DNA from: Paenibacillus caui
GTDB lineage: Bacteria > Bacillota > Bacilli > Paenibacillales > Paenibacillaceae
Reading direction: 5' to 3'
Length of the DNA: 36,641 nucleotides
Assembly: GCF_019904135.1 (NCBI RefSeq)
Contig: NZ_JAIOGQ010000038.1
Coordinates: 1-36,641, forward strand
Shown: one piece after another, positions 17,597 through 28,785 of the stretch
How positions within the stretch are numbered: position 1 is the first letter of the stretch
Layout: the number at the start of each line of letters is the position of its first letter
Made by a program: the position numbers and the translations under genes
The notes under the pieces: generated by a model
Databases searched by the model: none
What the model was told of the DNA's origin: nothing
The model's input: only the letters and a program-made list of their open reading frames with translations

Positions 17597-17860
17597 ATGA
17601 ACAGGATGATGGACATGGAACGAAAAGTGACGAAGTTCGGCAACAGTTTAGGTATCACCATGACCGATGCACTGAAGCAAATCGGCCTGAGTCAGGGAGA
17701 TACCGTGCTGATCAATGTTAACCAGACAACGGGTGAAATCATTATCAAAAAATCGACAAAAGTATCCTTACCTAATGGAATTAGCGAAGATTTCATGGAT
17801 ACGTTAACCAATGTCATTGAAGAATACGACCAGACATTACAGGGTCTTAAAGATCGATGA
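17597..17860 (+). CDS. AbrB/MazE-type antitoxin
   Basis: An 87-aa DNA-binding antitoxin. ERKVTKFGNSLGITMTDALKQIGLSQGDTVLI is the SpoVT-AbrB swapped-hairpin domain (about residues 7-45), and the remaining acidic C-terminus would bind the toxin. ATG 17597 is chosen because AAGGAGG lies 10 nt upstream; the frame is open further upstream without an RBS. Its stop overlaps the start of the doc-type gene in an ATGA junction, a typical toxin-antitoxin arrangement. By family it should neutralise the toxin and repress its own promoter. Confidence 0.9.
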   Translation: MNRMMDMERKVTKFGNSLGITMTDALKQIGLSQGDTVLINVNQTTGEIIIKKSTKVSLPNGISEDFMDTLTNVIEEYDQTLQGLKDR

Positions 17861-18255
17861 GCGAAATACGGTATTTGTCCGTAGAAGAAGTCATAGCCGT
17901 TAACCTTGCCATGATTCAGCGTTATAGTACAGGTGAACAAACAGGTGTTAAGGAAGCAGGGCTGCTTGAATCGGCAGTCCTTCGTCCCCAATCCTCTGCT
18001 TTTGGTAAGGATGCCTACCCAACCTTATTTGAAAAGTCTGCCGCTTTATTTGAGTCATTAGGGCAAAACCATCCCTTTCACAACGCTAACAAACGCACAG
18101 CCTTCACCGCCTTAGTCATATTTCTACGTTACAACGGTTTGCATTTTAAAATGGATACCAAGCATGCCGAAGACTTCACGGTAGACATGGTCAACCACAA
18201 ATACGCATTTGATGAATTGGCCGAAATGATTAAGAAACATTGCGTAGCTATTTAA
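17857..18255 (+). CDS. Doc-type (death-on-curing) Fic-fold toxin
   Basis: A 132-aa toxin. The motif HPFHNANKR (about residues 76-84) is the Doc version of the Fic motif, with lysine replacing the glycine found in AMP-transferring Fic proteins. Characterised Doc phosphorylates elongation factor EF-Tu and halts translation. The length and the ending YAFDELAEMIKKH are normal for the family. It is translationally coupled to an AbrB-type antitoxin instead of the classical Phd. The pair lies between two copies of the ssrA 3' end, consistent with a stabilising module left by an integrated element. Confidence 0.93.
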   Translation: MSEIRYLSVEEVIAVNLAMIQRYSTGEQTGVKEAGLLESAVLRPQSSAFGKDAYPTLFEKSAALFESLGQNHPFHNANKRTAFTALVIFLRYNGLHFKMDTKHAEDFTVDMVNHKYAFDELAEMIKKHCVAI

Positions 18256-18268
18256 TTATACGAGGATG

Positions 18269-18298
18269 CAAAAAAGCGACCGTGACTGGTCGCTTTTT
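18269..18298. terminator. Bidirectional terminator between doc-type gene and ssrA
   Basis: AAAAAGCGACC and GGTCGCTTTTT form an 11-bp stem with a small loop. It serves the toxin gene rightward and tmRNA leftward, whose 3' end is 13 nt away. Confidence 0.85.
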
Positions 18299-18311
18299 CT
18301 AATGTTACATA

Positions 18312-18673
18312 TGGAGGCGAGGGGAGTCGAACCCCTGTCCGAAGGCAACGCCACATAGGTTTCTACGGGTGTAGTGACAGTTTTGATGTCACCCTAGGAA
18401 CTCCCCGTCACCGGATTCCCTTTGGGTCAGCCTGGTTGTCTTCTTCAGCTAGCCGCAGGCGGAGACTAGACAGCGTATCCCACTAAAGTTGAGCCCTCAT
18501 CCCGGCACATGGGCGATGCAGAGCGAGAGCACGTCTGCAGGTTATTAAGCTGCGAGAGCGTAGTTAGATTGTTGTTTGCCAGTTATTATGGCTTTAGCGT
18601 TGATGAAGCGGACGCGTCCCCACTACCCGCTACCCATGCTCGAACTACCCCCGTCGAATCCAAAAACGCCCCC
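18312..18673 (-). ncRNA. ssrA: tmRNA (transfer-messenger RNA)
   Basis: Rescues stalled ribosomes with SmpB. On the minus strand the 5' end GGGGGCG pairs with CGCCUCC at the 3' end, followed by discriminator A; CCA is not encoded. The T-arm region GGTTCGACTCCCC and the 5' GGATTCGAC element are conserved. The tag reading frame runs from 18598 to the TAA at 18545: AKAIITGKQQSNYALAA, ending in the ALAA degradation signal and two stop codons. Total 362 nt. It lies downstream of smpB as in other Bacillales. Its 3' end is the apparent target of repeated island insertion. Confidence 0.95.
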
Positions 18674-19001
18674 GTATTAAAAAGGGTGCTCCGGATCAAT
18701 CAAACGGATGCCGAGGCTAGGTAAGCTGATCACTTAAAACTTCCCTCCATAAAAGAAGTCCAAGTGTGTATGCATCTGTATAGAATATATGCAATACATT
18801 TGTTGCATCACTTATTATATCACATCTTGCAAAAAACTGCTTGCAAGATTACTGGAACCACCGATAAATCCTGTAAGTTTGACCGGTTTATGCTGCAAAC
18901 GGGAAAATATCAGTCTAATCCTTTTGAACGGGGTATCAGTTGCGAGACCACTGTATATAAAAAATAGCCTGCCGCCGTCCAGCAAAACGTACCATTATCT
19001 C
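18674..19001. other. Intergenic region upstream of ssrA
   Basis: No convincing gene. It must hold the ssrA promoter; TAATAC immediately before the mature 5' end with TTGATC 15 nt further upstream (minus strand) is a weak candidate. The rest is AT-rich and featureless to me. Confidence 0.5.
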
Positions 19002-19030
19002 AAAAAAACTACCGCGCCACCTTCTGGCGC
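19002..19030 (-). terminator. Terminator overlapping the 3' end of smpB
   Basis: On the minus strand GCGCCA-GAAGG-TGGCGC is followed by GGTAG and seven T. The hairpin lies inside the last smpB codons, and the T-run starts right after the stop codon. Confidence 0.75.
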
Positions 19031-19488
19031 TCCTTGAGCGCGCGCTGGATGTCGCGCTGCGCATCCTTCTTCGCGGCCGTAGCCCGCTTGTCGAACTGTT
19101 TCTTACCTTTACCGAGCCCGAGCAGCAGCTTAGCATAGCCGTTGCGCACATAAACCTTCAGCGGCACAATCGTGTAGCCTTCCTGCTTGGACAAACCAAT
19201 AAGCTTGCTGATCTGCGCCTTGTGGAGCAGAAGCTTCCGAGCGCGTGTCGGATCAGCCGGATTGCTGCGGTTGCCCTGTTCGAAGGGGCTGATATGCATG
19301 TTATGGACGTGGATTTCACCGTTCCGAATCGTGGCAAAAGCGTCGCTGATATTGGCGCGCCCGTTCCGCAGCGATTTGATTTCGGTTCCCGTCAGTACCA
19401 TGCCCGCCTCATACGTATCTTCTATGAAGTAGTCATGGGAAGCTTTCTTGTTCTGGGCCAGCACTTTCCCTTCAGCTTTCTTGCCCAT
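19009..19488 (-). CDS. smpB: SsrA-binding protein SmpB
   Basis: Binds the tRNA-like part of tmRNA and places it in stalled ribosomes. The 159 aa match the family length. Hallmarks are [29 protein letters not shown] at the start, [15 protein letters not shown] in the middle and a basic tail [17 protein letters not shown] that folds into the mRNA channel. ATG 19488 has GAAGGAGTG upstream. It lies between rnr and ssrA, the usual trans-translation neighbourhood; a terminator separates it from each. Confidence 0.98.
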   Translation of the reverse strand: MGKKAEGKVLAQNKKASHDYFIEDTYEAGMVLTGTEIKSLRNGRANISDAFATIRNGEIHVHNMHISPFEQGNRSNPADPTRARKLLLHKAQISKLIGLSKQEGYTIVPLKVYVRNGYAKLLLGLGKGKKQFDKRATAAKKDAQRDIQRALKERQKVAR

Positions 19489-19820
19489 GTTCTCACTCCT
19501 TCAATTACCAGTGGCTGTTTGGTCCGGAATTGCAGGAAATCCGCCTGTCTGACAGATCTATCAGAGCCAAAAGATTACTTCGGCCCGTCAATCCCAGAAT
19601 CCAATTGTAACAACTGGCGCAAGCAAAATCAAGGCTGCGGGATGGACTCCCGCAGCCGGAGGATGCTTGTTAAAGTCAAAGCCAAACCGTAACAGCGCCA
19701 GAATAGTCAAAAGTCGTCATGTCGTTTGCAACGGCAGGCTCGGCTTTACTGCTTCGGTCACACGCGGCATACTCGCCCAGGCTAGCTGGTCGTAGCGGCA
19801 AAGTGTGCGCGCCAGGCATG
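19489..19820. other. Intergenic region between rnr and smpB
   Basis: Contains the rnr terminator at 19621-19657. No gene is supported; short open frames here look like chance. Confidence 0.6.
19621..19657 (-). terminator. Rho-independent terminator of rnr
   Basis: On the minus strand GGCTGCGGGA-GTCCA-TCCCGCAGCC is a perfect 10-bp stem followed by TTGATTTTGC. Confidence 0.75.
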
Positions 19821-22499
19821 CTACTTCTTCTTACGCACAAAAGCGGCGGTCGCGTTGTTGGCGGCGGCTTTACCTGCGCCGCCGCCTTTTTTGCCCTTGC
19901 GCTTCTTGCGGCCGCTTGAGCCGTTGCCGGCGCTGCTGCCGCCGGCGTTGTCGCCGACAAAGATGCCGGTCGGCGACGTTTTTTTACGGCGTTTGCCACC
20001 GCCGCCAGGGCCGCTGTCGCCGCCGCGCGAATAGCCTAGCGGCGAGCCGCTGCTGTAGCCGCCCTTACCCGAGCCGAAGCCGAAGCTAATCGCTTCCGGC
20101 TTCTCTTCCGGGCGGCCCGCCTCGCCCCCGGCAGCTCCGCGGGCGCCGCCTTCCGGCCCGATCCCATCGTCCGGGCCGGCGAACACGCCGCGCACGTCGC
20201 CGCGACGCTTGCCGCGCTTGCCTTTGGCGGCCTTGCCCTTGCCGCCCTTGGCGCCACCGCCGCCAAACAACGCGGCCCGTTCCGCGGCGCCTTTCTTGCC
20301 GCGGCCGCCCTTGCCACCGCCGAAGCCGCCGGCCTGGCCCGGCCCGCCCTCGCGGCGGCGAGGTTTCATGTCGACCAGCTCGAAATCAATCGTATGGTCG
20401 GCCATGTTCACCCTCGCGACGCGGATTTTGACTTCGTCGCCGAGACGGTAAATCTTCGACGTACGCTCGCCGATGAGCGCCATATGCTGCTCATGGAAAT
20501 GGTAGTAGTCGTCCGTCATCGCGCTAAGGCGAATCAGCCCTTCGACCGTATTATCCAGCTCGACGAACATGCCGAAGCTCGTCACGCTGCTGATAATGCC
20601 GTCAAATTCCTCGCCAACCTTGTCCAGCATAAACTCCGCCTTCTTGAGCTGCTCGGTATCCCGCTCCGCGTCAACCGCTACACGTTCCCGCTCCGAGGAC
20701 TGCTGCGCGATATCGCCCATTCGGCTCGCCAAATATTCCTGGCGGTCTTCAGGCAGCGCGCCGCCCGCTTCGATCACCTCGCGAATGACCCGGTGAATCA
20801 CCAGGTCCGGATAACGGCGGATCGGCGATGTGAAATGCGTATAGAACTCCGCCGCAAGCCCGAAATGGCCCGTGCTTTCGGCATCATACTTCGCCTGCTT
20901 CATCGAGCGGAGCAGCATCGTGCTGATGACCGTCTCTTCCTTCGTCCCGTCAATATCCTCCAAGAGCGTCTGCAGCGCGCGTGGGTGCACCTTGTTGCCC
21001 TTGCCGCGGATAGAGTAGCCGAAATTCGCAATGAACGCCATAAAGCTCATCAGCTTCTCCGGATCGGGATCCTCGTGAATCCGGTAGATGAACGGCACCT
21101 TCAGCCAGTGAAAATGCTCCGCCACCGTCTCATTGGCCGCGAGCATAAATTCCTCGATAATTTGCTCGGCGATCGAACGTTCCCTTTTGACGATATCCAC
21201 CGCTTTGCCCGACTCGTCGACAATGACCTTGGACTCTTCAAAATCGAAGTCGACCGCCCCCCGGCGCATCCGGTTGCTGCGGAGCCGCAGCGCAAGATCG
21301 CGCATATCCTTGAAGGTATCGACCAGATCGCTGTAGCGCTCGGTCACCTCGGGGTCCTCATCCTGCAAAATTTTGCGGACGTTCGTATACGTCATCCGTT
21401 CCTTGGTACGAATCACACTTGTAAAAATATCATGCCGAACCACTTTCATCTGCTCGTCAAATTCCATCTCACACGACAGCGTGAACCGGTCCACCTTCGG
21501 ATTCAAGCTGCAAATCCCGTTGGACAGCCGGTGCGGCAGCATCGGAATGACCCGGTCCACCAGATAGACGCTGCAGCCGCGATTGTACGCCTCCTGATCC
21601 AGCCGGGAATTCTCCCGGACATAGTAGCCAACGTCCGCGATGTGAACACCCAGCCGGTAATGGCCGTTTTCCAGCCGTTCGACGTTGACGGCGTCATCCA
21701 GATCCTTCGCGTCCTCGCCGTCGATCGTCACGATCACCTTGTCCCGCAAATCACGGCGGCCCTGACGGACAATCTCTTCGGGGTCAATCGTATCCGGAGC
21801 GGCGGCCCCCTCCTCCATTACGTCCTCCGGGAACGCCTCCGGCAGCTGATGCTTGCGGATGATGGACAGGATATCAACACCCGGATCATCCTTATGCCCG
21901 AGAATCTCGGTCACTTCGCCGGTTGCCGCAGAACGCCCTTCCGGATAGGTTACGATTTGGGCAACAACCTTGTCGCCGTCTGCGGCCCCGCTTATTTTTT
22001 CGGCAGGAATAAAAATATCCCGATTAATGCGCTTGTCATCCGGAATGACAAATCCGAACGTTTCATGGTGCTGGAACACGCCGACCACCTGCGTGACCGC
22101 ACGGTTCACAATCCGCACCACTTCGCCTTCAAGACGGCCGTCCGCCGGCCCCTTGCTGTTGACCCGGATCAGCACCGTATCGCCGTTCATCGCGCTTTTC
22201 AGATCATTTGCATGAATATAAACATCGGGATGATCGCGGTCCTCGGGAATCAGAAAAGCAAAACCTTTCGCATGAACCTGAAGCCGGCCCCGCAGCAGGT
22301 CCATTCTTTCCGGGATGCCATAGCGCTGCGTCCGCGTCAGGACAATCTTTCCACTCTGCTCCAATTGATTCAGCAGCTTTAAAAATCCCTTGAATTCGGA
22401 TGCGTCCGAAATTTGAAAATGCTCTTCCAGCTCCTGGTAAGTCATCGGTTTATAAGCGGTCTCCCGCATAAAATCGAGTAGTACGTTTTCGGTAATCAT
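19821..22499 (-). CDS. rnr: Ribonuclease R
   Basis: Processive 3'-5' exoribonuclease of the RNB family that degrades structured RNA and partners with trans-translation. About 892 aa, versus about 780 in B. subtilis. Order: N-terminal winged helix (1-70), cold-shock domains (70-230), RNB catalytic domain with [15 protein letters not shown] aspartates (about 260-600), S1 domain (about 630-710), then roughly 180 residues very rich in Gly, Lys, Arg and Ala with runs such as [22 protein letters not shown]. The tail is locally very GC-rich. Two tandem ATGs occur (22502 and 22499); the second has better spacing from TGAGGTG. Confidence 0.97.
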   Translation of the reverse strand: MITENVLLDFMRETAYKPMTYQELEEHFQISDASEFKGFLKLLNQLEQSGKIVLTRTQRYGIPERMDLLRGRLQVHAKGFAFLIPEDRDHPDVYIHANDLKSAMNGDTVLIRVNSKGPADGRLEGEVVRIVNRAVTQVVGVFQHHETFGFVIPDDKRINRDIFIPAEKISGAADGDKVVAQIVTYPEGRSAATGEVTEILGHKDDPGVDILSIIRKHQLPEAFPEDVMEEGAAAPDTIDPEEIVRQGRRDLRDKVIVTIDGEDAKDLDDAVNVERLENGHYRLGVHIADVGYYVRENSRLDQEAYNRGCSVYLVDRVIPMLPHRLSNGICSLNPKVDRFTLSCEMEFDEQMKVVRHDIFTSVIRTKERMTYTNVRKILQDEDPEVTERYSDLVDTFKDMRDLALRLRSNRMRRGAVDFDFEESKVIVDESGKAVDIVKRERSIAEQIIEEFMLAANETVAEHFHWLKVPFIYRIHEDPDPEKLMSFMAFIANFGYSIRGKGNKVHPRALQTLLEDIDGTKEETVISTMLLRSMKQAKYDAESTGHFGLAAEFYTHFTSPIRRYPDLVIHRVIREVIEAGGALPEDRQEYLASRMGDIAQQSSERERVAVDAERDTEQLKKAEFMLDKVGEEFDGIISSVTSFGMFVELDNTVEGLIRLSAMTDDYYHFHEQHMALIGERTSKIYRLGDEVKIRVARVNMADHTIDFELVDMKPRRREGGPGQAGGFGGGKGGRGKKGAAERAALFGGGGAKGGKGKAAKGKRGKRRGDVRGVFAGPDDGIGPEGGARGAAGGEAGRPEEKPEAISFGFGSGKGGYSSGSPLGYSRGGDSGPGGGGKRRKKTSPTGIFVGDNAGGSSAGNGSSGRKKRKGKKGGGAGKAAANNATAAFVRKKK

Positions 22500-22502
22500 C
22501 AT

Positions 22503-22893
22503 TTCACCTCAGGAAGGCCCGTCCATAACAGAAGCCATAATTAGATTGGATAGTTCCAGTAACCTCTTTTCCATGTATATAAACTAGTATACACGAATTT
22601 AACCCGCTGCATCCGTCAAAGCTGCGAAATACAGGCCCTGCCAATTGGCAGTCCTGGGACAATCTGTTTGTGAATAGTTTGGACCTTGCCGGATCGTAGG
22701 CTGCGTTGTCCCTACCTATATGCATTACAAAAAGAATGGCGCTCCTTACATCAGCACGGAGTAGGCCGAAGCCCCTGCAAAGCCATTCCCGGCCGAGCTT
22801 GAAACCAACTAAACGTACAGACAGGAGCATCAGAGGCTCAATAAGAAAAAAAGCCTTCGGTCCTTATAAGGCCGAAGGCTTTTCCGTCCATTA
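22503..22893. other. Intergenic region between secG and rnr
   Basis: Holds the secG terminator at 22848-22882 and presumably the rnr promoter; TATACT near 22587-22592 on the minus strand is a possible -10 without a clear -35. A 108-codon minus-strand open frame (22504-22830) has no recognisable protein character or RBS. Confidence 0.5.
22848..22882 (-). terminator. Terminator after secG
   Basis: AAAGCCTTCGG and CCGAAGGCTTT form an 11-bp stem with flanking A and T runs; on the minus strand it ends in a T-run. Confidence 0.85.
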
Positions 22894-23124
22894 TTATTCA
22901 AACATCGCAACGACAATAGCGACAATGAAGAATCCAGCCGCCATAACTGCGGTTGCCCGTTCCAACACCAGTTCCATGCCGCGCGCTTTTGTCTTTCCGA
23001 AAAGATGTTCCGCACCTCCGGAGATGGCACCGGCAAGACCTGCGCTCTTCCCTTTTTGCAGAAGAACGACCGTAATCAAACCGATGGAAAAGATAACAAG
23101 CAGTATTTTCAAGAAAATATCCAT
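22894..23124 (-). CDS. secG: Protein-export membrane protein SecG
   Basis: Small auxiliary subunit of the SecYEG translocase, 76 aa. Two hydrophobic segments (about 3-20 and 54-74) flank the conserved loop [35 protein letters not shown] lies 5 nt before the ATG. Gene order secG then rnr, smpB and ssrA matches Bacillales, although here each gene has its own terminator. Confidence 0.96.
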   Translation of the reverse strand: MDIFLKILLVIFSIGLITVVLLQKGKSAGLAGAISGGAEHLFGKTKARGMELVLERATAVMAAGFFIVAIVVAMFE

Positions 23125-23300
23125 TCAATCCACCTCCCAGGACAAGTAACATCTATTATTCATCACGTTGTAGAATCCAAACTTAAACAGCAGTTATATT
23201 TTATCACATTCGCTTTATGAAACACAAGTTATAATTCGTTATAACTCCAATTTTGACCTTGTTCCATCCCTTCTGATAAAGTGATGGTGAGGTGAAACCG

Positions 23301-24308
23301 ATGCTGAAATTGGGAATACTCGACCAATCGCATATAAATGAAGGCGGAACGGCCATGCAGGCTCTCGCCAACACGACGAGACTCGCACAGGAAGCCGATA
23401 AGCTCGGCTATTCCCGCTACTGGGTTTCCGAGCATCACAGTTCACGCAGTCTTGCTCATTCGAGCCCCGAGGTGCTCATTGCCCATCTCGCGTCTCATAC
23501 GTCGCGGATCCGGGTAGGCTCGGGCGGAATCATGCTTCCGCACTACAGCGCCTATAAGGTTGCGGAGAATTTCCGCCTGCTGGAGGCTTTGTATCCCGGA
23601 CGCATTGACCTTGGAATCGGCCGCGCACCCGGCGGCAGACCGCTCTCCACGCGGGCGCTTCAGGAAGGCAGATTCCATCACGGGGACAACTATTCGCAGC
23701 AGGTCATCGATCTGATCGCCTATCTTCACGACTCCGTTCCGGGTAATCACCGGTTTTCCGGCATTCTTGCCGCGCCGTCCGTTCCCACCGCTCCCGAGCT
23801 TTGGCTGCTCGGCTCCAGCGGAGGTACAGCCGGGCTGGCAGCCGAGGTTGGAGCATCCTATGCGTTCGCCCAGTTCTTTGGAACGGCTGGCGGCCCAGAG
23901 TCCACGGTGGTGTATCATGAACGCTTCCAGCCCTCGCTGATGAAGCAGACAGCCCAATCTTTGGCTGCGGTGATGGTGATCTGCGCCGATACCGAAGAGG
24001 AAGCGGAAATCCTTGCCTCAAGTGTATCCCTTTATTTTTTGGCGCTTGAAAGCGGCATGGAGCTTCACTACCTTCCGTCCGTAGAAACCGCTAAAGCCTA
24101 TCCTTATACGGAATACGACCGGATGCGCCTGGAGGCAGCACGTCAAAGACGCGTCATCGGCACCCCGGAGCAGGTTAAGGCCAAGCTGATAAGTATGTCG
24201 AAGGATTACCACGCCGATGAGCTGCTCGTTATCTCTCCGATTTACGATTTCGAGGCCAGGCTCAAATCTTACCGTCTCGTCGCGGACGCCTTCGGACTCA
24301 AGGGATGA
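23301..24308 (+). CDS. Luciferase-like flavin monooxygenase (LLM class, MsnO8/YhbW group)
   Basis: A 335-aa TIM-barrel flavoprotein of the bacterial luciferase family, probably FMNH2-dependent. Family stretches include LGYSRYWVSEHH, IRVGSGGIMLPHYSAYKVAENFRLLEALYPGRIDLGIGRAPGG and a late GTPEQVKAKL. ATG 23301 (MLKLGIL) is preferred, with GAGGTG about 7 nt upstream; the in-frame GTG 23292 overlaps that site. It is divergent from secG and convergent with the OsmC gene. The substrate is unknown; relatives are general oxidoreductases and not light emitters. It is not near the LuxC/LuxE-like genes and has no visible link to them. Confidence 0.9.
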   Translation: MLKLGILDQSHINEGGTAMQALANTTRLAQEADKLGYSRYWVSEHHSSRSLAHSSPEVLIAHLASHTSRIRVGSGGIMLPHYSAYKVAENFRLLEALYPGRIDLGIGRAPGGRPLSTRALQEGRFHHGDNYSQQVIDLIAYLHDSVPGNHRFSGILAAPSVPTAPELWLLGSSGGTAGLAAEVGASYAFAQFFGTAGGPESTVVYHERFQPSLMKQTAQSLAAVMVICADTEEEAEILASSVSLYFLALESGMELHYLPSVETAKAYPYTEYDRMRLEAARQRRVIGTPEQVKAKLISMSKDYHADELLVISPIYDFEARLKSYRLVADAFGLKG

Positions 24309-24341
24309 TGATCGCGCTTTCGCTTATGCTTTCTGTAGGTC

Positions 24342-24374
24342 AAAAAGGCTGCAGCATCATTCTGCAGCCTTTTT
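24342..24374. terminator. Bidirectional terminator between convergent genes
   Basis: AAAAAGGCTGCAG and CTGCAGCCTTTTT form a 13-bp stem with loop CATCATT, located between the monooxygenase and OsmC genes. Confidence 0.88.
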
Positions 24375-24419
24375 GCTTGTCGCCCCAAAGTTATTGGCTT
24401 GATCCCGCCCGCTTGAATA

Positions 24420-24869
24420 TCACTTTCCGGCGACCCGGATTTCAGGCTCGGTGGACAAGGCTACGTTCCCTGCCACCGCGCGCGAGATCATGCATGCTCC
24501 TTCCGCTTTCCCCGCCAGCAACCGGGCTCGCTCCACTTCCCGTTCACCGGCTCCGGCCTTCAGGACAATGTGGGGACGATGAACAATCCGCTCATATGTG
24601 AAAATATTATGGGTGACATCAACCGTACCTTCAGAGGAAAGAGTCAGACTCTCCGTTTCGATCCCCGATCTCTCCAGCGTAGCTGCAAGCGTAATGAGAT
24701 AGCAGGTTGCCGCGGCGCCCAGCAGCATTTCATCGGGATTCGTGCCTATGCCCGGGCCGCCCATAGACTGTGGAATCGAAATGGCCGTTTTCAAATTGCC
24801 GGACTCTATGGTGCCCTCGCTGTTGCGACCGCCATCCCATACCGCATTTAAATGGAACACGTGTCTCAT
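24420..24869 (-). CDS. OsmC family peroxiredoxin-like protein
   Basis: A 149-aa OsmC/Ohr-type protein, a family that reduces organic hydroperoxides with two cysteines. Both are visible, in GAAATCYLITLAATLERSG and AEGACMISRAV, with MGGPGIGTNPDEMLLGA before the first. The start at ATG 24869 (MRHVFHLNAVWDGG) is supported by AGGAGG 7 nt upstream; an upstream in-frame start at 24902 would add 11 residues without an RBS. It is a single-gene unit. It resembles the SACOL1771/YhfA-like subgroup rather than Ohr proper; the exact substrate is unknown. Confidence 0.9.
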   Translation of the reverse strand: MRHVFHLNAVWDGGRNSEGTIESGNLKTAISIPQSMGGPGIGTNPDEMLLGAAATCYLITLAATLERSGIETESLTLSSEGTVDVTHNIFTYERIVHRPHIVLKAGAGEREVERARLLAGKAEGACMISRAVAGNVALSTEPEIRVAGK

Positions 24870-24989
24870 ACCATTTCCTCCTCTATTTATGAGATACCTC
24901 ATATTTTACTCCGGTCAGCAGCCATATACGATTTCGAAAATAATAATTCATCCGTCTGCACTTTCTAAGCATTATCCGCCCGTACGGCA

Positions 24990-25030
24990 AAAAAGACCCT
25001 GAAATCCGGATTCGGATTTCAGGGTCTTTT
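24990..25030 (-). terminator. Terminator of the glycolytic operon
   Basis: AAAAGACCCTGAAATCC and GGATTTCAGGGTCTTTT form a 17-bp stem with a 6-nt loop, 33 nt after the eno stop codon. Confidence 0.92.
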
Positions 25031-25062
25031 GCCATGTCTAGGCTGACTTTAGCCTATACAGC

Positions 25063-26382
<1,320 letters not shown>

Positions 26383-26424
26383 TTAGCCTTCCCGGGTTCA
26401 GGAAGCGATGTATATGGATGTTTA

Positions 26425-27981
26425 TTATTTGCGGCTTGCAATCATGGATTGTCCGGTCATTTCCGCAGGCTGAGGCAGCTGCATCAGATCGAGAATCGTT
26501 GGCGCTACATCCGCCAAAATACCATGCCCGCGCAGTACAACGTCTTCGGATGTCACAATGAAAGGAACCGGATTGGTCGTATGCGCCGTGAACGGACGTC
26601 CGTTCTCATCAAATACCATATCCGCGTTGCCGTGGTCGGCAATGATCACGGCTACTCCGCCCTTGGATACGATAGCATCCACCACTTTGCCTACGCATTC
26701 ATCCGTAGCTTCAACCGCCTTGATGGTCGGCTCCAGCATGCCGGAGTGGCCAACCATATCCGGGTTCGCAAAGTTCAGGATGATGGCGTCAAAGTTCTCG
26801 GCCTCGATTTCTTTCACGGCCGCTGCAGCCACTTCATAAGCGCTCATCTCCGGCTTCAGGTCATAGGTGGCAACCTTCGGCGAGTTGATCAGAATCCGGG
26901 TTTCCCCAGGAAGCTCTACATCCCGTCCGCCGCTGAAGAAGAAGGTAACGTGCGGATATTTCTCGGTTTCCGCAATGCGAAGCTGCTTCTTGTTATGCTG
27001 CACCAGAACTTCACCCAGTGTATTGTCCAGGTTCTTCGGCTCATAGGCCACATATCCGCCAACCGTTTCGCTGAAGAGCGTCAGGCAGACGAAATGCAGT
27101 CCTTCCGGGAACTTCGGTCCTCGATCAAAGCCGCGGAAATCCTTGTTGGTAAACACCTGGGACAGCTGGATTGCACGGTCAGGGCGGAAGTTGAGGAACA
27201 CAACGGAATCTCCGGATTCCACCGTGCTAACCGGGTTGCCCTGGTCATCCACAATTACCGTCGGAACCATAAATTCGTCAAACACTTCGTTGTTGTAGGA
27301 CTCTTTCACAGCCTGAACTGGGTCGGTATACTGCGGTCCTTCACCGTATACTATGGCGCGGTACGATTTCTCAACGCGTTCCCAGCGTTTGTCGCGGTCC
27401 ATGGAGTAGTAGCGGCCGGACAATGTTGCAATTTTCCCGACGCCAACTTCCTTAATTTTCGCGATCAACTGATTCAGATACCCTACGCCGCTGTCCGGAG
27501 CCACGTCGCGTCCGTCCAGAAAAGCATGGATATAGACTTCATGCATGTCTTCCTTCTTGGCCAGTTCCAGCATGGCGAACAAATGGTTAATATGGCTGTG
27601 CACGCCGCCGTCAGACAGCAGACCGTACAGATGCAGCTTCTTGCCGTTGTTCTTCGCATGGCGAACCGCTTCGACAAGAGTCGGATTGGCGAAAAATTCA
27701 CCTTCCCGGATCGACTTGGAGATACGGGTCAGATCCTGATAGACAATCCGCCCGGCACCGATGTTCAGGTGTCCTACTTCAGAGTTGCCCATTTGCCCTT
27801 CAGGCAAACCGACGGCTTCGCCGCAGGCTGTCAGCGTGGCATTGGGATACTGCTTCAAATACCGGTCGTAGTTCGGCTTCTTGGCTTGGGCAACCGCGTT
27901 GCCTTCCACTGTCTCCCGAAGACCGAACCCGTCCATAATGATAAGCGCTACAGGTCTTGGTACTGAAGCTTTTGCTGTCAT
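26425..27981 (-). CDS. gpmI: 2,3-bisphosphoglycerate-independent phosphoglycerate mutase
   Basis: Mn-dependent enzyme interconverting 3- and 2-phosphoglycerate; 518 aa, the normal length. [14 protein letters not shown] holds the phosphorylated serine (Ser67), and DHGNADM plus GFGLRE supply metal ligands. The start at ATG 27981 ([10 protein letters not shown]) is chosen because it lies 1 nt after the tpiA stop with a GA-rich RBS inside the tpiA end; an upstream in-frame start at 27999 would overlap tpiA. Part of the glycolytic operon. Confidence 0.98.
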   Translation of the reverse strand: MTAKASVPRPVALIIMDGFGLRETVEGNAVAQAKKPNYDRYLKQYPNATLTACGEAVGLPEGQMGNSEVGHLNIGAGRIVYQDLTRISKSIREGEFFANPTLVEAVRHAKNNGKKLHLYGLLSDGGVHSHINHLFAMLELAKKEDMHEVYIHAFLDGRDVAPDSGVGYLNQLIAKIKEVGVGKIATLSGRYYSMDRDKRWERVEKSYRAIVYGEGPQYTDPVQAVKESYNNEVFDEFMVPTVIVDDQGNPVSTVESGDSVVFLNFRPDRAIQLSQVFTNKDFRGFDRGPKFPEGLHFVCLTLFSETVGGYVAYEPKNLDNTLGEVLVQHNKKQLRIAETEKYPHVTFFFSGGRDVELPGETRILINSPKVATYDLKPEMSAYEVAAAAVKEIEAENFDAIILNFANPDMVGHSGMLEPTIKAVEATDECVGKVVDAIVSKGGVAVIIADHGNADMVFDENGRPFTAHTTNPVPFIVTSEDVVLRGHGILADVAPTILDLMQLPQPAEMTGQSMIASRK

Positions 27982-27982
27982 T

Positions 27983-28759
<777 letters not shown>

Positions 28760-28785
28760 TTATTTACAGATTGATAACTTGCCAA

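Noticed and set aside
18509..18724. 71-codon frame across the tmRNA gene
   Set aside because: It lies on the strand opposite to a fully recognisable structural RNA.
20394..22382. 662-codon plus-strand open frame
   Set aside because: It is the antisense of the RNase R gene; high GC removes stop codons, and the protein has no family character or RBS.
22504..22830. 108-codon minus-strand frame between secG and rnr
   Set aside because: No RBS, no recognisable motif and unusual composition; likely chance in an intergenic region.
10610..24308. A bioluminescence (lux) system from the LuxC-like, LuxE-like and luciferase-like genes
   Set aside because: The luciferase-like monooxygenase is 10 kb away on the other strand, belongs to a general oxidoreductase group, and no luxA/luxB/luxD set is present.
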